From Pedobacter sp. MC2016-05 (GTDB lineage: Bacteria; Bacteroidota; Bacteroidia; Sphingobacteriales; Sphingobacteriaceae): a stretch of DNA of 64,000 nt. Under the pieces are notes generated by a model. It was not told the DNA's origin, searched no databases, and worked only from the letters and a program-made list of their open reading frames with translations. Below are positions 17,580 through 25,984 of the stretch, in pieces. The stretch spans positions 1 to 64,000 of the forward strand of contig NZ_JAPIVT010000012.1 of the NCBI RefSeq assembly GCF_026239735.1, written 5' to 3'. Numbering within the stretch: the first letter of the stretch is position 1; each line of letters starts with the position of its first letter. Both the position numbers and the translations under genes were made by a program.

Positions 17580-18314
17580 TTATTTGGTTTTGTACAATTG
17601 CCACCAAGGCATATGCGGCTTCTGATGATGTTCTAAATGATAACCGAAAAAATAGCAGGTAATAAAAGCTATAGAATGATTTTTTTGCAAGGTTGATGCA
17701 TGATGCTCGTTGTCATGTTCACCTTTATGAGGTACGTAAGTACCGAAATAGAAAAGTTGAAAGGTGCTGAGCAACGATGGCAATACCCAAAAAAGCAGCA
17801 AATTTTCTTGTTTCACCCAGATTTGAAGAACATTGAAAGCAACCGCCATGATAACCAACTGAATAATGGTAACGTAGTTCATCATGAAGCTAAAATACCA
17901 TTTCCAAAAACCATGAGGTGCAAAATCAGGATCATTGACCGTGTGAACGTGATTATGATGATTGTGGTGTTTTGAGTAGAGTTTATTGTAGAAAAAACCT
18001 GCGTAAAGAAATACCGATAAATAGCCGAAAAAATTATTGATGTTTTTATTTGCAGATATAGTACCATGCATTGCATCATGAGCCGTGATAAACAAACCGG
18101 TGTATAAGTGCATTTGTACAAAAATCATTATATAGACTAATGGATTGTTCCAATTGAAATCCCACCTCAAAAGAAAATACAACGAAATAAACCAGCATAA
18201 AATTACGATAGAAGCTACTATTACACCAAGAAACGAGCTTTGATTTTTTCCCACGAGGATACCTTTAGTATGATTTATAGCTGAACTGCAATAATTTAAA
18301 CAGTTAACATTCAA
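17580..18314 (-). CDS. Beta-carotene ketolase-like fatty acid desaturase family protein (CrtW-like)
   Basis: A 244-residue integral membrane di-iron oxygenase with several membrane helices. The histidine motifs occur in CrtW order and context: HDAMHGT, KHHNHHNHVHTVNDPDF, and FGYHLEHHQKPHMPWWQL near the C-terminus, with the CrtW-like FGTYVPHK between. CrtW adds 4-keto groups to beta-ionone rings. The family overlaps with fatty acid desaturases, so substrate assignment rests on these motifs and on the neighbours (ispH 22 bp upstream, CruF and glycosyltransferase genes beyond). A carotenoid ketolase is the best call, but a desaturase of another lipid is not excluded. Confidence 0.68.
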   Translation of the reverse strand: MNVNCLNYCSSAINHTKGILVGKNQSSFLGVIVASIVILCWFISLYFLLRWDFNWNNPLVYIMIFVQMHLYTGLFITAHDAMHGTISANKNINNFFGYLSVFLYAGFFYNKLYSKHHNHHNHVHTVNDPDFAPHGFWKWYFSFMMNYVTIIQLVIMAVAFNVLQIWVKQENLLLFWVLPSLLSTFQLFYFGTYVPHKGEHDNEHHASTLQKNHSIAFITCYFFGYHLEHHQKPHMPWWQLYKTK

Positions 18315-18336
18315 AAAGGTTATCTAAAAATTTGAA

Positions 18337-19188
18337 TTAGTAGTGCTCCAATGCAACCTTTACCTTTTCCATTAACCACATTGGAGTTGATGTAGCGCCA
18401 CAAATCCCCACTTTATTATTTGCTGCAAACCAGTTTTGATCCACCTCCTCTACATTGGAAACGAAATAGGAATTATCATTATACTTTTTGCAAACATCAT
18501 AAAGCACCTTTCCGTTGGATGATTTTTTACCCGAAACAAAAACGATTTTATCATAATTACTTACAAAATTTTCCAATTCTTCGTAACGGTTAGATACTTG
18601 TCTGCAAATGGTATCATTTGCTTTAACTTCATAACCTCTGGATATGAGTTCATCTTTAATATGATAGAACTTATCAGTACTCTTTGTAGTTTGGCTATAA
18701 AGGGTAAATTTTGAAGGCAGATCTACCTGATCAAGTTCTGCTAAATCCTGGAAAACAATTGCTTTTCCATCCGTCTGGCCTTGCAGACCAATCACTTCAG
18801 CATGACCGTGTTTCCCAAAAATCAAAACTTGTTCGTCATCATCATGAGAGTTTTTAATCCTGTTTTGTAATTTTAATACAACCGGACAAGAAGCATCGAT
18901 AAGGGTTAGATTATTTTCTAAAGCCAATTGGTACGTTGAAGGTGCCTCGCCATGCGCCCTAATTAAAACTTTCTCATTTTTAAGGTTTTTCAAAACATCA
19001 TGATCGATGATTTTCAACCCTTTTTTAGTTAACCTTTCAACTTCTTCGTCGTTATGGACAATATCGCCAAGGCAATACAGATAGCCTTCACTTTCTAAAA
19101 TATCTTCGGCCATTTCTATGGCGTAAACCACGCCGAAGCAAAAGCCTGATGATTTATCGATATTGACCTGTAAGTTTAAATTGCTCAT
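18337..19188 (-). CDS. ispH: 4-hydroxy-3-methylbut-2-enyl diphosphate reductase (IspH/LytB)
   Basis: A 283-residue 4Fe-4S enzyme that carries out the last step of the MEP isoprenoid pathway, reducing HMBPP to IPP and DMAPP. The three cluster cysteines are visible: Cys17 in SGFCFGV, Cys101 in DASCPVV and Cys195 in NDTICRQVSNRY. Other family motifs are HNDEEVERL and FGKHGHAEVIG. Length is standard. It is followed at 22 bp by the CrtW-like gene, which fits supply of isoprenoid units for carotenoids. Upstream lies a decayed toxin-antitoxin pair that separates it from the other carotenoid genes. Confidence 0.96.
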   Translation of the reverse strand: MSNLNLQVNIDKSSGFCFGVVYAIEMAEDILESEGYLYCLGDIVHNDEEVERLTKKGLKIIDHDVLKNLKNEKVLIRAHGEAPSTYQLALENNLTLIDASCPVVLKLQNRIKNSHDDDEQVLIFGKHGHAEVIGLQGQTDGKAIVFQDLAELDQVDLPSKFTLYSQTTKSTDKFYHIKDELISRGYEVKANDTICRQVSNRYEELENFVSNYDKIVFVSGKKSSNGKVLYDVCKKYNDNSYFVSNVEEVDQNWFAANNKVGICGATSTPMWLMEKVKVALEHY

Positions 19189-19204
19189 TTTATCTCAGGA
19201 TTAG

Positions 19205-19484
19205 TTATTTATCGTGGTAATGTCCTCTAGCAGAAATTACAAATACAGTAATAATCTCTTCATCGATTCTATAGACTAACCTATCTTTTTATTTATTTGT
19301 CTTGACCAATAGCCAGAAAATTCAAATTTTAATTTTTCAGGTTTACCTACACCTGATGCTGGATGAATACTTAATTCTATAAAAATTTGCTGGTTTTTTT
19401 TAATGGCAGCTTTATCTCCTTATTTAAGTATCTCAGTTAATTGCTTTTAGCTTGATCTGTAATGTCTACAAAATACTTCCCCAT
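19205..19484 (-). pseudogene. Decayed Txe/YoeB-type toxin
   Basis: Read leftward from the ATG at 19484, the pieces [55 protein letters not shown] and [11 protein letters not shown]...HYHDK match the Txe/YoeB mRNA-cleaving toxin family, including SGYWSRxI and the C-terminal HYH. They lie in different frames: there are in-frame stops after KSN and before GDKAA, and a base is missing in the A-run before DRLVYR. The gene cannot make an intact toxin. Its start overlaps the end of the antitoxin remnant, as in functional pairs. Confidence 0.75.
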
Positions 19485-19671
19485 ATATTTTGAACATCCT
19501 TAACCCTGGTTAGACGTCCATTTTTTATATCCTCTTCCCCTTTGGCTATTTCAATTATAAATTCAGGACTATAGCTGTTCTCTTTTTTAAAAGTTACATT
19601 CAATGCTTGTAACACGCCTCAATAACCAAAAGCTGCTTTTTATTCTTAGGCTGTACGATTAGTGTTTCCAT
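19466..19671 (-). pseudogene. Decayed antitoxin partner of the YoeB-type toxin
   Basis: From the ATG at 19671 the frame reads METLIVQPKNKKQLLVIEAC and then stops. A shifted frame continues VLQALNVTFKKENSYSPEF and later KNGRLTRVKDVQNIWGSIL to a stop at 19466. This matches the short antitoxins that precede Txe/YoeB toxins in Bacteroidota, with one base missing near IEA. It overlaps the toxin start by 19 bp. Both genes of the pair are broken. Confidence 0.65.
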
Positions 19672-19702
19672 AATATAAAATTACTTAAATAACTTCACAA
19701 AA

Positions 19703-20377
19703 TTAAGCAAAAATATTTGTTCCGGTTGTCATGTATAAAACAACAAAAAAAATTAATTGCGAAGCAAACATAGTAACACCAATATATTTCTGTTGTTTTA
19801 AACCTAAGGCATAGTAAAACTTAAGCAATATCACAGAAACGATAAACCAAGCCACAAAGTTCTGTCCCGGAATTTCGTGCAGGTCCCAGTGCCAATAATC
19901 AAATTTCATGGCTACGGGTTCAATAAAATAATCGAGTGTTACCAGCGCCACAGCACCAAGTAATGATGCGATAATGGTATTTCTAACCTTAAAGTTTTTC
20001 ATCATCTGGCCGATGCTGAAAATTAAAATCACCCAGTTAACTCCCATCAATAGTGGAACTGCTGCAATTTTATAGCCTAATGTATCTCCGTAATAGTAGC
20101 ATCCGAAAATTTTACCCGTGTGTACGCCTAAAACTTCTACTAAATAGCCACTGAGGAAAACGCCTGAAACGAATAGCAGTAAACGTTTGACATCTGCATT
20201 GTAAGAAAAAATAATCACAGCAAACATCAACAACAAATGGAACGGAACCAATCGAGTAAAATAGGGTTGGGTAGCTGGAATCAGAAAGCCAATCATCCCT
20301 ACCAAATGGAATATAACAATAATAGCAACTGCAATTCTTTTAATTTTTAAATCGCTTTGATCGTTCTGCCCTTCCAT
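19703..20377 (-). CDS. cruF: Carotenoid biosynthesis protein, CruF-type hydratase (DUF422)
   Basis: A 224-residue polytopic membrane protein with about six or seven helices of the DUF422/CruF family, which adds water to the psi end of a carotenoid (1',2'-hydration), giving the tertiary hydroxyl of myxol- or flexixanthin-like pigments. The family core GYLVEVLGVHTGKIFGCYYY with its Glu and Gly residues, the LGYKIAAVPLLMGVNW segment and LDYFIEPVAMKFDYWHW are clear. It overlaps the 3' end of the glycosyltransferase gene by 31 bp, a cruF-cruG-like arrangement. Assignment combines motifs and context. Confidence 0.82.
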   Translation of the reverse strand: MEGQNDQSDLKIKRIAVAIIVIFHLVGMIGFLIPATQPYFTRLVPFHLLLMFAVIIFSYNADVKRLLLFVSGVFLSGYLVEVLGVHTGKIFGCYYYGDTLGYKIAAVPLLMGVNWVILIFSIGQMMKNFKVRNTIIASLLGAVALVTLDYFIEPVAMKFDYWHWDLHEIPGQNFVAWFIVSVILLKFYYALGLKQQKYIGVTMFASQLIFFVVLYMTTGTNIFA

Positions 20378-21444
20378 GTGCCTTGTTTAAGAATGTGTTT
20401 TTTTATAGAGATTAGTGATATTACCAAAAACAATAACATCTGTAAAGGATGTAAAATCAAATTTATAAAAACATTTTGTCCTGATAAATAAGAGATCATC
20501 ATTCTACTTAAAATGATTAATGTTATTGGCAAGGCAAGCAGATCAAAGTTAAAGTTAAACAACAATATGATTGGCCCTACAATTACCAAAAGCTGGTAAA
20601 TTAGTAATATTAAAATGTTATTACCAAAACCTGCAAGCAAATTTTTACTAAAGCCGGAAAGGCACTCAGCAAGGTTTTTATACATGCGGCAATGAATCAG
20701 CTGGTTACCTAAGAGTGCTTCTGCTGTGTAATTTGATTGTTTCACCAATTTTATGATCTCTACATCCTCTACAACCTGTTTCTTTACCTGTTCATGCCAC
20801 TGATTTTCGTGGTAGTTTTTAGCATTGAAAAACATGCATTGTCCACTGGCCGCGGCAAAAGCCGGATTGGCAGAGAATTTAACCAACCGCAGTGGGAGTA
20901 AGTTTAACAGGATAAAATGCATTAATGGAACGGTTAGTTTTTCGCCAAGTGTTTTCATTACCTGATTGGTAAAAACACTCAGCAATGCTAGTTGGCCAAC
21001 CTCCATTCGTTCAATTAAGCTATTTATCAATCCACGTTTTATTGATTCATCTGCATCGAGGAAAAAAAAATATTTTCCAGTAGCTAATTCAGCCAGCTGA
21101 TAGCAAGCGTAGTTTTTTCCCAGCCATCCCGTTGGAAGCACTTTGCCCTTAACAACCCTGAAATTTTGATTCTTATTGGCGAAGTTTTCAACTAAGTTGT
21201 AGGTATCGTCGGTACTATCGTCATCAAGAACAATTACCTCATAATTTTTATAATCCTGGTTGCGAATAGATTCTAGCAAAAGAACTATATTTTCAGCTTC
21301 ATTTCTTGCAGGAATGAGCATCGAAACCTTATCGTGATAGTGCTTAACTGTTCGTGGCAGCTTCGGATTAGACAAAAAGTTGAATACCGTGACCGAAAAC
21401 CTAATCACCAGGAAAATTAAAACTGCGTAAATAAAAATTGTCAT
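20347..21444 (-). CDS. Family 2 glycosyltransferase (CruG-like carotenoid glycosyltransferase)
   Basis: A 365-residue inverting GT2 enzyme. The nucleotide-sugar site is clear: VSMLIPARNEAENI (about 40-53), VLDDDSTDD (72-80), GWLGKNYACYQLAE (106-119) and the metal-binding FLDADES (about 129-134). An N-terminal helix and several C-terminal membrane helices (about 275-350) anchor it. It overlaps cruF, and in cyanobacteria a GT2 (CruG) glycosylates the 2' hydroxyl of CruF-made carotenoids, so glycosylation of a hydroxycarotenoid is inferred. It overlaps the acyltransferase gene by 4 bp. Hopanoid-type GT2 proteins have a similar fold and remain an alternative. Confidence 0.75.
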   Translation of the reverse strand: MTIFIYAVLIFLVIRFSVTVFNFLSNPKLPRTVKHYHDKVSMLIPARNEAENIVLLLESIRNQDYKNYEVIVLDDDSTDDTYNLVENFANKNQNFRVVKGKVLPTGWLGKNYACYQLAELATGKYFFFLDADESIKRGLINSLIERMEVGQLALLSVFTNQVMKTLGEKLTVPLMHFILLNLLPLRLVKFSANPAFAAASGQCMFFNAKNYHENQWHEQVKKQVVEDVEIIKLVKQSNYTAEALLGNQLIHCRMYKNLAECLSGFSKNLLAGFGNNILILLIYQLLVIVGPIILLFNFNFDLLALPITLIILSRMMISYLSGQNVFINLILHPLQMLLFLVISLISIKKHILKQGTWKGRTIKAI

Positions 21445-22064
21445 TCAGTAATTTGTGTTTGTTTAACAAGCGACTGATAGTAATGTTTATTGTATTCGCT
21501 TTTTAATAACTGCAAGCTTACATACTCTTCGTTAGTCCAATTTTGCAGATAAGTATAAGCAGAAGGTTTTCGTTTTGAAAAATAGTCAATAAATGTTGCG
21601 GCGAACACAACGTTAAGCTTCTTTTTACTGGCATTGATTACCTGCATCACTCCTTTTTCAAATTTGACAGTCTTTTCATGATTCGAATGTAATTTCCCCT
21701 GCGGAAAAATAAGAACCAAATTCTGTGGATCATCTAGCAGTTTACCAGCATAATCAAGTGTGGCCAATACATCTTTACCCCTCGTTTCTGGCGCAAAGGC
21801 TCCGAGGTATTTTAAAAACCCAACTTTTTTATAGTTATCAGCATTAACCAACACATAAAATTGTTTCTTGAAAACTTTCTTATTGAGATAAAATATAAAA
21901 AAACCATCCCACCAACTGAAATGATTACTCAGAATTAGAATAGAAGACGCTGTATCCAATGCTGCTTCATCATATTTAAATGCGGCAAAATCTTTCCTGA
22001 TGATGAATTGAATATACCAGGAAAAAAAATTAAAAATGATTGTATTCTTTTTGGGCTGATACAT
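21441..22064 (-). CDS. PlsC-family lysophospholipid acyltransferase-like protein
   Basis: With the start at the ATG at 22064 this has 207 residues. The acyltransferase motifs are NHFSWWDG (H-x4-D catalytic pair, about residues 47-54) and FPQGK (about 120-124), as in 1-acylglycerol-3-phosphate acyltransferases. It overlaps the glycosyltransferase gene by ATGA and so is translated with it. A role in acylating the carotenoid glycoside is possible, as in the acylated glycosides of some bacteria, but a general phospholipid role cannot be excluded. An upstream in-frame ATG at 22079 adds five unlikely residues. Confidence 0.78.
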   Translation of the reverse strand: MYQPKKNTIIFNFFSWYIQFIIRKDFAAFKYDEAALDTASSILILSNHFSWWDGFFIFYLNKKVFKKQFYVLVNADNYKKVGFLKYLGAFAPETRGKDVLATLDYAGKLLDDPQNLVLIFPQGKLHSNHEKTVKFEKGVMQVINASKKKLNVVFAATFIDYFSKRKPSAYTYLQNWTNEEYVSLQLLKSEYNKHYYQSLVKQTQITE

Positions 22065-22149
22065 GCATGAAAGTTGCAAAAAATTGAGGTGAATTGCAAA
22101 CTGGAGTGTGAGATATTAATGATTAAAGAGAATATGAAAGGGATAAAGA

Positions 22150-22656
22150 TTAACTTAAGTAAACCCGATCCTCTTCGCCTTCTACATCCATTACCACATC
22201 TACATGTTCTTTTAAAATCGTAGCTAATTCTAAGCCAACAAAATCAGTTGCTATCGGGAAAATTTTATGACTTCTATCTACTAAAACTACCGTACGAATT
22301 TTTTTATGTGGCGTATTGAGGAATACACCAAGGCCATAGGCCAGTGTTTTACCACTATTGAGCACATCATCAACAATAATTACCACCTTATTTTTCCAAT
22401 AACTTTCATCCAAATCGGTACTGGCAATTAGCCTACTGCTCTCTTTCTGTAAATCAATACGTAACAAAGTCAGCTTAAAAGGGGAAATTTTCTTCAAAAC
22501 CTTTTCTAAACGAAGCGCAAGTTTATATCCCCGATCCCAAATTCCAGCCAGTACAATCTCTTTTTCGTTCAAATTATCTTCTAAAATTTGGTAAGCGATA
22601 CGATCTATCTTTTGTTGGATTTGTTTTTTATTAAGAATAAGTAGTTGCGATGCCAT
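22150..22656 (-). CDS. Phosphoribosyltransferase family protein (PyrR-like)
   Basis: A 168-residue type I phosphoribosyltransferase. The PRPP-binding loop VVIIVDDVLNSGKT is at residues 91-104, and the family layout and length match PyrR (pyrimidine regulator/uracil phosphoribosyltransferase) and xanthine-type enzymes. No pyr operon genes surround it, so the pyrimidine-regulator role is not supported by context. It is 86 bp upstream of the acyltransferase on the same strand. The cytosolic enzyme is probably a housekeeping nucleobase salvage or regulatory protein. Confidence 0.8.
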   Translation of the reverse strand: MASQLLILNKKQIQQKIDRIAYQILEDNLNEKEIVLAGIWDRGYKLALRLEKVLKKISPFKLTLLRIDLQKESSRLIASTDLDESYWKNKVVIIVDDVLNSGKTLAYGLGVFLNTPHKKIRTVVLVDRSHKIFPIATDFVGLELATILKEHVDVVMDVEGEEDRVYLS

Positions 22657-22734
22657 TGTATAAAAAGGTTGAATACAAAAAGAACGATTTTAAGGCTGAA
22701 ATTCAAACTATTTGAAAAATAATTTCGATTGCTT

Positions 22735-22759
22735 GCAACGTTTTGGCTATGGATGCGTC
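22735..22759 (+). promoter_or_regulatory. Probable ECF-sigma promoter of the GIN-domain gene
   Basis: GCAAC (22735-22739) and CGTC (22756-22759) are separated by 16 bp, which fits the AAC/CGTC pattern of ECF sigma promoters. The ATG of the downstream gene is 25 bp further on. This would put the gene under an extracytoplasmic-function sigma factor, which is not encoded in the window. Confidence 0.45.
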
Positions 22760-22784
22760 TAATCAATAACCAAAAACAAAACCC

Positions 22785-23489
22785 ATGAAGTCATTAATTA
22801 AATCATCCGCCTTTTTGTTCATTATAGTGATGAGCTATATGGCAAAGGCACAAGAGTCAAAAAATTATCCCGTAAAAAACTTTAACAGTGTCGGAGTAAG
22901 TAGTGGCATAGATTTGTATTTAACTCAAGGCGGTAGTGAAGCAGTTACCATAAAATCGGATGCAGAAACCCTGAAAGATCTTATTGTTGAACAAAACGGC
23001 AGTAACATTTCTATCAAATTTAAGGATGGGATTAACTGGAGCGGGATGTTTAAAAACCGAATAATTAAGGCTTATGTGAATTATAAAACCTTAAACGCTT
23101 TAGCGGCTTCAGGTGGATCTGATGTTTTCACTCAAAATCAGCTAAAAACCGATAAGTTGGCTATCCAATCTTCTGGCGGATCAGATTTGAAGCTGAATGT
23201 AGTTTGTAAGGATTTAACCATCCAATCTAGCGGTGGTAGCGATATCGATTTAACAGGAAAAGCTGAAAATATGAGCATTCAATCAAGCGGCGGAAGCGAC
23301 ATTGATGCTTACGAATTTGTTACGGATTATGCCAAGGTACAAGCCTCAGGGGGTTCTGACGTAAACTTATATGTAAATAAAGGTTTAGAAGCTTCAGCCA
23401 GCGGCGGTGGCGATGTGAGTTATAAAGGAAATGCTTCTTTGAAGAAAACCTCAAAGTCAAAAAGTGGCGATGTACACCACGTCAATTAA
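22785..23489 (+). CDS. Secreted GIN-domain protein (DUF2807)
   Basis: A 234-residue secreted protein with a signal peptide (about 1-22, ending YMAKA) and a DUF2807 (putative auto-transporter adhesin, head GIN) domain. It forms a right-handed beta helix from repeats of the type SSGGSDI/L, seen in ALAASGGSDVF, AIQSSGGSDLKL, TIQSSGGSDIDL and SIQSSGGSDIDA. The fold is known, the function is not; it probably sits on the cell envelope. An ECF-type promoter lies upstream and a good terminator follows, so it is a single-gene unit. Confidence 0.88.
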   Translation: MKSLIKSSAFLFIIVMSYMAKAQESKNYPVKNFNSVGVSSGIDLYLTQGGSEAVTIKSDAETLKDLIVEQNGSNISIKFKDGINWSGMFKNRIIKAYVNYKTLNALAASGGSDVFTQNQLKTDKLAIQSSGGSDLKLNVVCKDLTIQSSGGSDIDLTGKAENMSIQSSGGSDIDAYEFVTDYAKVQASGGSDVNLYVNKGLEASASGGGDVSYKGNASLKKTSKSKSGDVHHVN

Positions 23490-23516
23490 GAACTTAGTTT
23501 AGTTAATGATAAAATT

Positions 23517-23549
23517 AGCCGCTTTGTGGATGCAAAGCGGCTCTTTTTT
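23517..23549 (+). terminator. Intrinsic terminator after the GIN-domain gene
   Basis: AGCCGCTTTG (23517-23526) pairs with CAAAGCGGCT (23533-23542) around a 6-base loop and is followed by CTTTTTT. Confidence 0.85.
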
Positions 23550-23607
23550 AAAACTGATTTTAGATTTTAATTCAACACATCTATAATAATCCTTACACCT
23601 TAACCCT

Positions 23608-24015
23608 CTACCCCTTTTTATAAGGATAATAGATAAAATTAGCGCCTTCGGGTACCACTACAAATACGCACATAAAATCTTCGGGCCTCTTGTAAACCTT
23701 TAAAAAAGCTTCCTTTTTATCTTTCTTAATGATCCCTTTTTCTACGAATTCTTCCAAAGTAGAGGCTTGTATTGTCCAATCTGTATTCAACTCTTCTTTA
23801 TTTAGAATTAACTCTCCAATATTAACCTCATGTTGATGTGCAATAAAAATTGGATGCGCAGAAATTCCCTCCACCATAATTTCTATTGAAACTTCTTTAA
23901 TGGCATCAGCATAAAATTCAAGGTCCTTTTCTAAACTTACCAGAGGACTCTCCTGCTTTTTCTGCGGTTGTCCACTATCTTCTGGTGTTGCACTTAATAA
24001 TTCTTCTCTATCCAT
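23608..24015 (-). CDS. Conserved hypothetical protein downstream of rlmD
   Basis: With the ATG at 24015 this gives 135 residues beginning MDREELLSATPEDSG. An upstream ATG at 24081 is in frame, but the DNA between them reads like the repetitive TTCAAAATTCAACATT-type spacer seen in these genomes, so the internal start is preferred. The N-terminal third is polar and low in structure; the rest is mixed alpha/beta (EISIEIMVEGISAHPIF, MCVFVVVPEGANFIYYPY). There is no signal peptide or membrane helix. I do not recognise a function. It ends near the terminator of the neighbouring convergent gene. Confidence 0.6.
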   Translation of the reverse strand: MDREELLSATPEDSGQPQKKQESPLVSLEKDLEFYADAIKEVSIEIMVEGISAHPIFIAHQHEVNIGELILNKEELNTDWTIQASTLEEFVEKGIIKKDKKEAFLKVYKRPEDFMCVFVVVPEGANFIYYPYKKG

Positions 24016-24097
24016 TTTTAATGTTGAATTTTGAATGTTTGATTGAATGAATTTTAACAAGCAATCTTCACATTCAGTCATTTATCATACACCAATT

Positions 24098-25531
24098 CTA
24101 TCCTTTTAATTTCAACAGAACTACATTTTCTACGTGTTGCGTATGTGGAAACATATCAACGGGCTTGATTCGGGCAACGTCATATTTAGCGCTTAACAGT
24201 TCCAAATCTCGGGCCTGGGTTGCTGCATTGCAACTTACATATACAATTTTTTCCGATTCCATCTCCAGCAAGCGCTGCACCACATCTGCATGCATCCCTG
24301 CTCTTGGCGGATCGGTAATCACTACATCAGGTTTACCATGAGTCAAGATAAATTCTGAAGTTAAAATGTCTTTCATATCGCCAGCGTAAAAAATGATATT
24401 ATCAATTCCATTCAATTGCGCATTGAATTTAGCATCCTCGATGGCTGTTGGCACATATTCTACCCCAACCACTTGTTTTACATGTTTAGCAATGAAGTTA
24501 GCAATGGTTCCGGCTCCGGTATATAAATCGTAAACCAGTTCATCGCCTTTAAACCCTGCAAAATCTCTTGTAATCTTATACAATTCGAAAGCTTGTTCCG
24601 AATTGGTCTGGTAAAAAGATTTCACCCCAATTTTGAAGCGGATAGCTTCCTCTCCTGGCAAACCAGAAGGCATTTCTTCGAAAATATGATCGCGACCAGC
24701 AAAAACATTGACGTTCTGATCAAAAATAGTATCATTTTTCTTCTGGTTGATGATATACAGAAGTGAGGTAATTTGAGGAAATTCTGTTTTCAGGAAGTTC
24801 ATTAAGCCATCAATCTGCTCTTGTTCAGGATAAGCAAATACCACTGCAACCATCACCTCTCCTGTGCTAGAAGTACGAATGATCAGATTTCTTAAAACCC
24901 CTTCATGATTACGTAAATCATAAAACGATAATCCTTTTTCTAAAGCAAATTTACGTACGGAATTCCTGATGGAATTTGATGGTTCATCTTGCAGATAACA
25001 ATGTTGAATATCCAAAATTTTATCAAACCGCAAAGGAACGTGAAAACCCAGTGCATTCATATCAAAATCTTCATCCCGCTCCACATCGGTTCTTTCTAAC
25101 CAACGTTTATTCGAAAAAGTAAATTCTAACTTATTGCGGTAATATCTATTTTTAACAGAACCTAAAATAGGCTCAGCATTGGAAGTATCTATCTTACCCA
25201 GTCGCTGTAAAGCTGCCTCCACATTTTTCTGCTTAAACTTCAATTGCGAATCGTAACCCATGTGTTGCCATTTGCAACCGCCGCAAGTTCCGAAATGAGG
25301 ACAAAAAGGATCGGTGCGCAATGCTGATTTCTCATGCAATTGATCAATAACTGCTTCAGCAAAATTCTTTTTCTTTTTAGTTAAACGAACGTCGACCACA
25401 TCGCCTGGAACGGCTTTATCAACAAATATAACCAACTCATCGGCTTTGCCTACACCTTTTCCTTCTTCAGCAATATCAATTATATGTACGTTTGGAACTA
25501 TTGTTACCGTACCTGGTTTTCTTCTACTCAT
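24098..25531 (-). CDS. rlmD: 23S rRNA (uracil-1939-C5)-methyltransferase RlmD
   Basis: A 477-residue SAM-dependent RNA m5U methyltransferase. The N-terminal TRAM domain (about 10-65) is followed by the 4Fe-4S cysteines Cys77, Cys83 and Cys86 in CPHFGTCGGCKWQHM, and the fourth Cys in DIQHCYLQ near residue 177. The C-terminal Rossmann domain has YDLYTGAGTIANF, ITDPPRAGMH and the catalytic SCNAATQARDL. It methylates U1939 in 23S rRNA in E. coli; the exact target is inferred here, since related RlmCD enzymes exist. A -7 element CAAAGATA (minus-strand TATCTTTG, 25539-25546) precedes it. Confidence 0.92.
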   Translation of the reverse strand: MSRRKPGTVTIVPNVHIIDIAEEGKGVGKADELVIFVDKAVPGDVVDVRLTKKKKNFAEAVIDQLHEKSALRTDPFCPHFGTCGGCKWQHMGYDSQLKFKQKNVEAALQRLGKIDTSNAEPILGSVKNRYYRNKLEFTFSNKRWLERTDVERDEDFDMNALGFHVPLRFDKILDIQHCYLQDEPSNSIRNSVRKFALEKGLSFYDLRNHEGVLRNLIIRTSSTGEVMVAVVFAYPEQEQIDGLMNFLKTEFPQITSLLYIINQKKNDTIFDQNVNVFAGRDHIFEEMPSGLPGEEAIRFKIGVKSFYQTNSEQAFELYKITRDFAGFKGDELVYDLYTGAGTIANFIAKHVKQVVGVEYVPTAIEDAKFNAQLNGIDNIIFYAGDMKDILTSEFILTHGKPDVVITDPPRAGMHADVVQRLLEMESEKIVYVSCNAATQARDLELLSAKYDVARIKPVDMFPHTQHVENVVLLKLKG

Positions 25532-25984
25532 TATTTTGCAAAGATAGAAAAAAGAGGCTAAAGGTTGAAGATAGAAAGGTCAAAGCCAGAAAAACCTAGA
25601 CACAGGGGTGCAACATTCCACTTGAACAGGAACTGTTACTTTAGAAAATTTGATTTGAAAAAATTATTTCCCAAAAATTTTAAATGCGGTTTCCCAGAAA
25701 CCTTCAAGCCAATTAAATTTTAGGTCGAACTTTTCATCTACCAATACAGAAAACTCTAATATTTCTTTGCTCATGATAAAAAACCTATCTATTTACACAA
25801 TAATACAAAATTCATACCGAAAACCATAACGGTATTAGTTAACTTTATGTTAATTTTACATCAGTTGGTTAAAAGTTTATTTGTGCTTCAGATTTTATTC
25901 ATGTGGCAGGCCTTTAGCTGCAAAGCGGAGAACAATTTTAGTCACAACTGAATATTCTTAGTATATTTCACCTTTTAATTCGAA
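25532..25984. other. Spacer between rlmD and an M28 peptidase gene
   Basis: Apart from the rlmD -7 element at 25539-25546 and a doubtful 36-codon frame at 25664-25774, nothing can be assigned in this divergent spacer. The right part is AT-rich. TATATTTC at about 25962-25969 differs from the -7 consensus at one base and could serve the peptidase gene. Confidence 0.4.
25664..25774 (-). CDS. Possible 36-residue peptide gene
   Basis: A minus-strand frame from ATG at 25774 gives MSKEILEFSVLVDEKFDLKF followed by NWLEGFWETAFKIFGK. It has a balanced, amphipathic composition with aromatic residues and ends in a stop at 25664. No clear ribosome binding site or promoter supports it, and short frames occur by chance, so this is only a candidate. 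Confidence 0.25.
   Translation of the reverse strand: MSKEILEFSVLVDEKFDLKFNWLEGFWETAFKIFGK

Noticed and set aside
19189..19702. Functional toxin-antitoxin pair
   Set aside because: Both genes have frameshifts or stops, so only remnants are listed.
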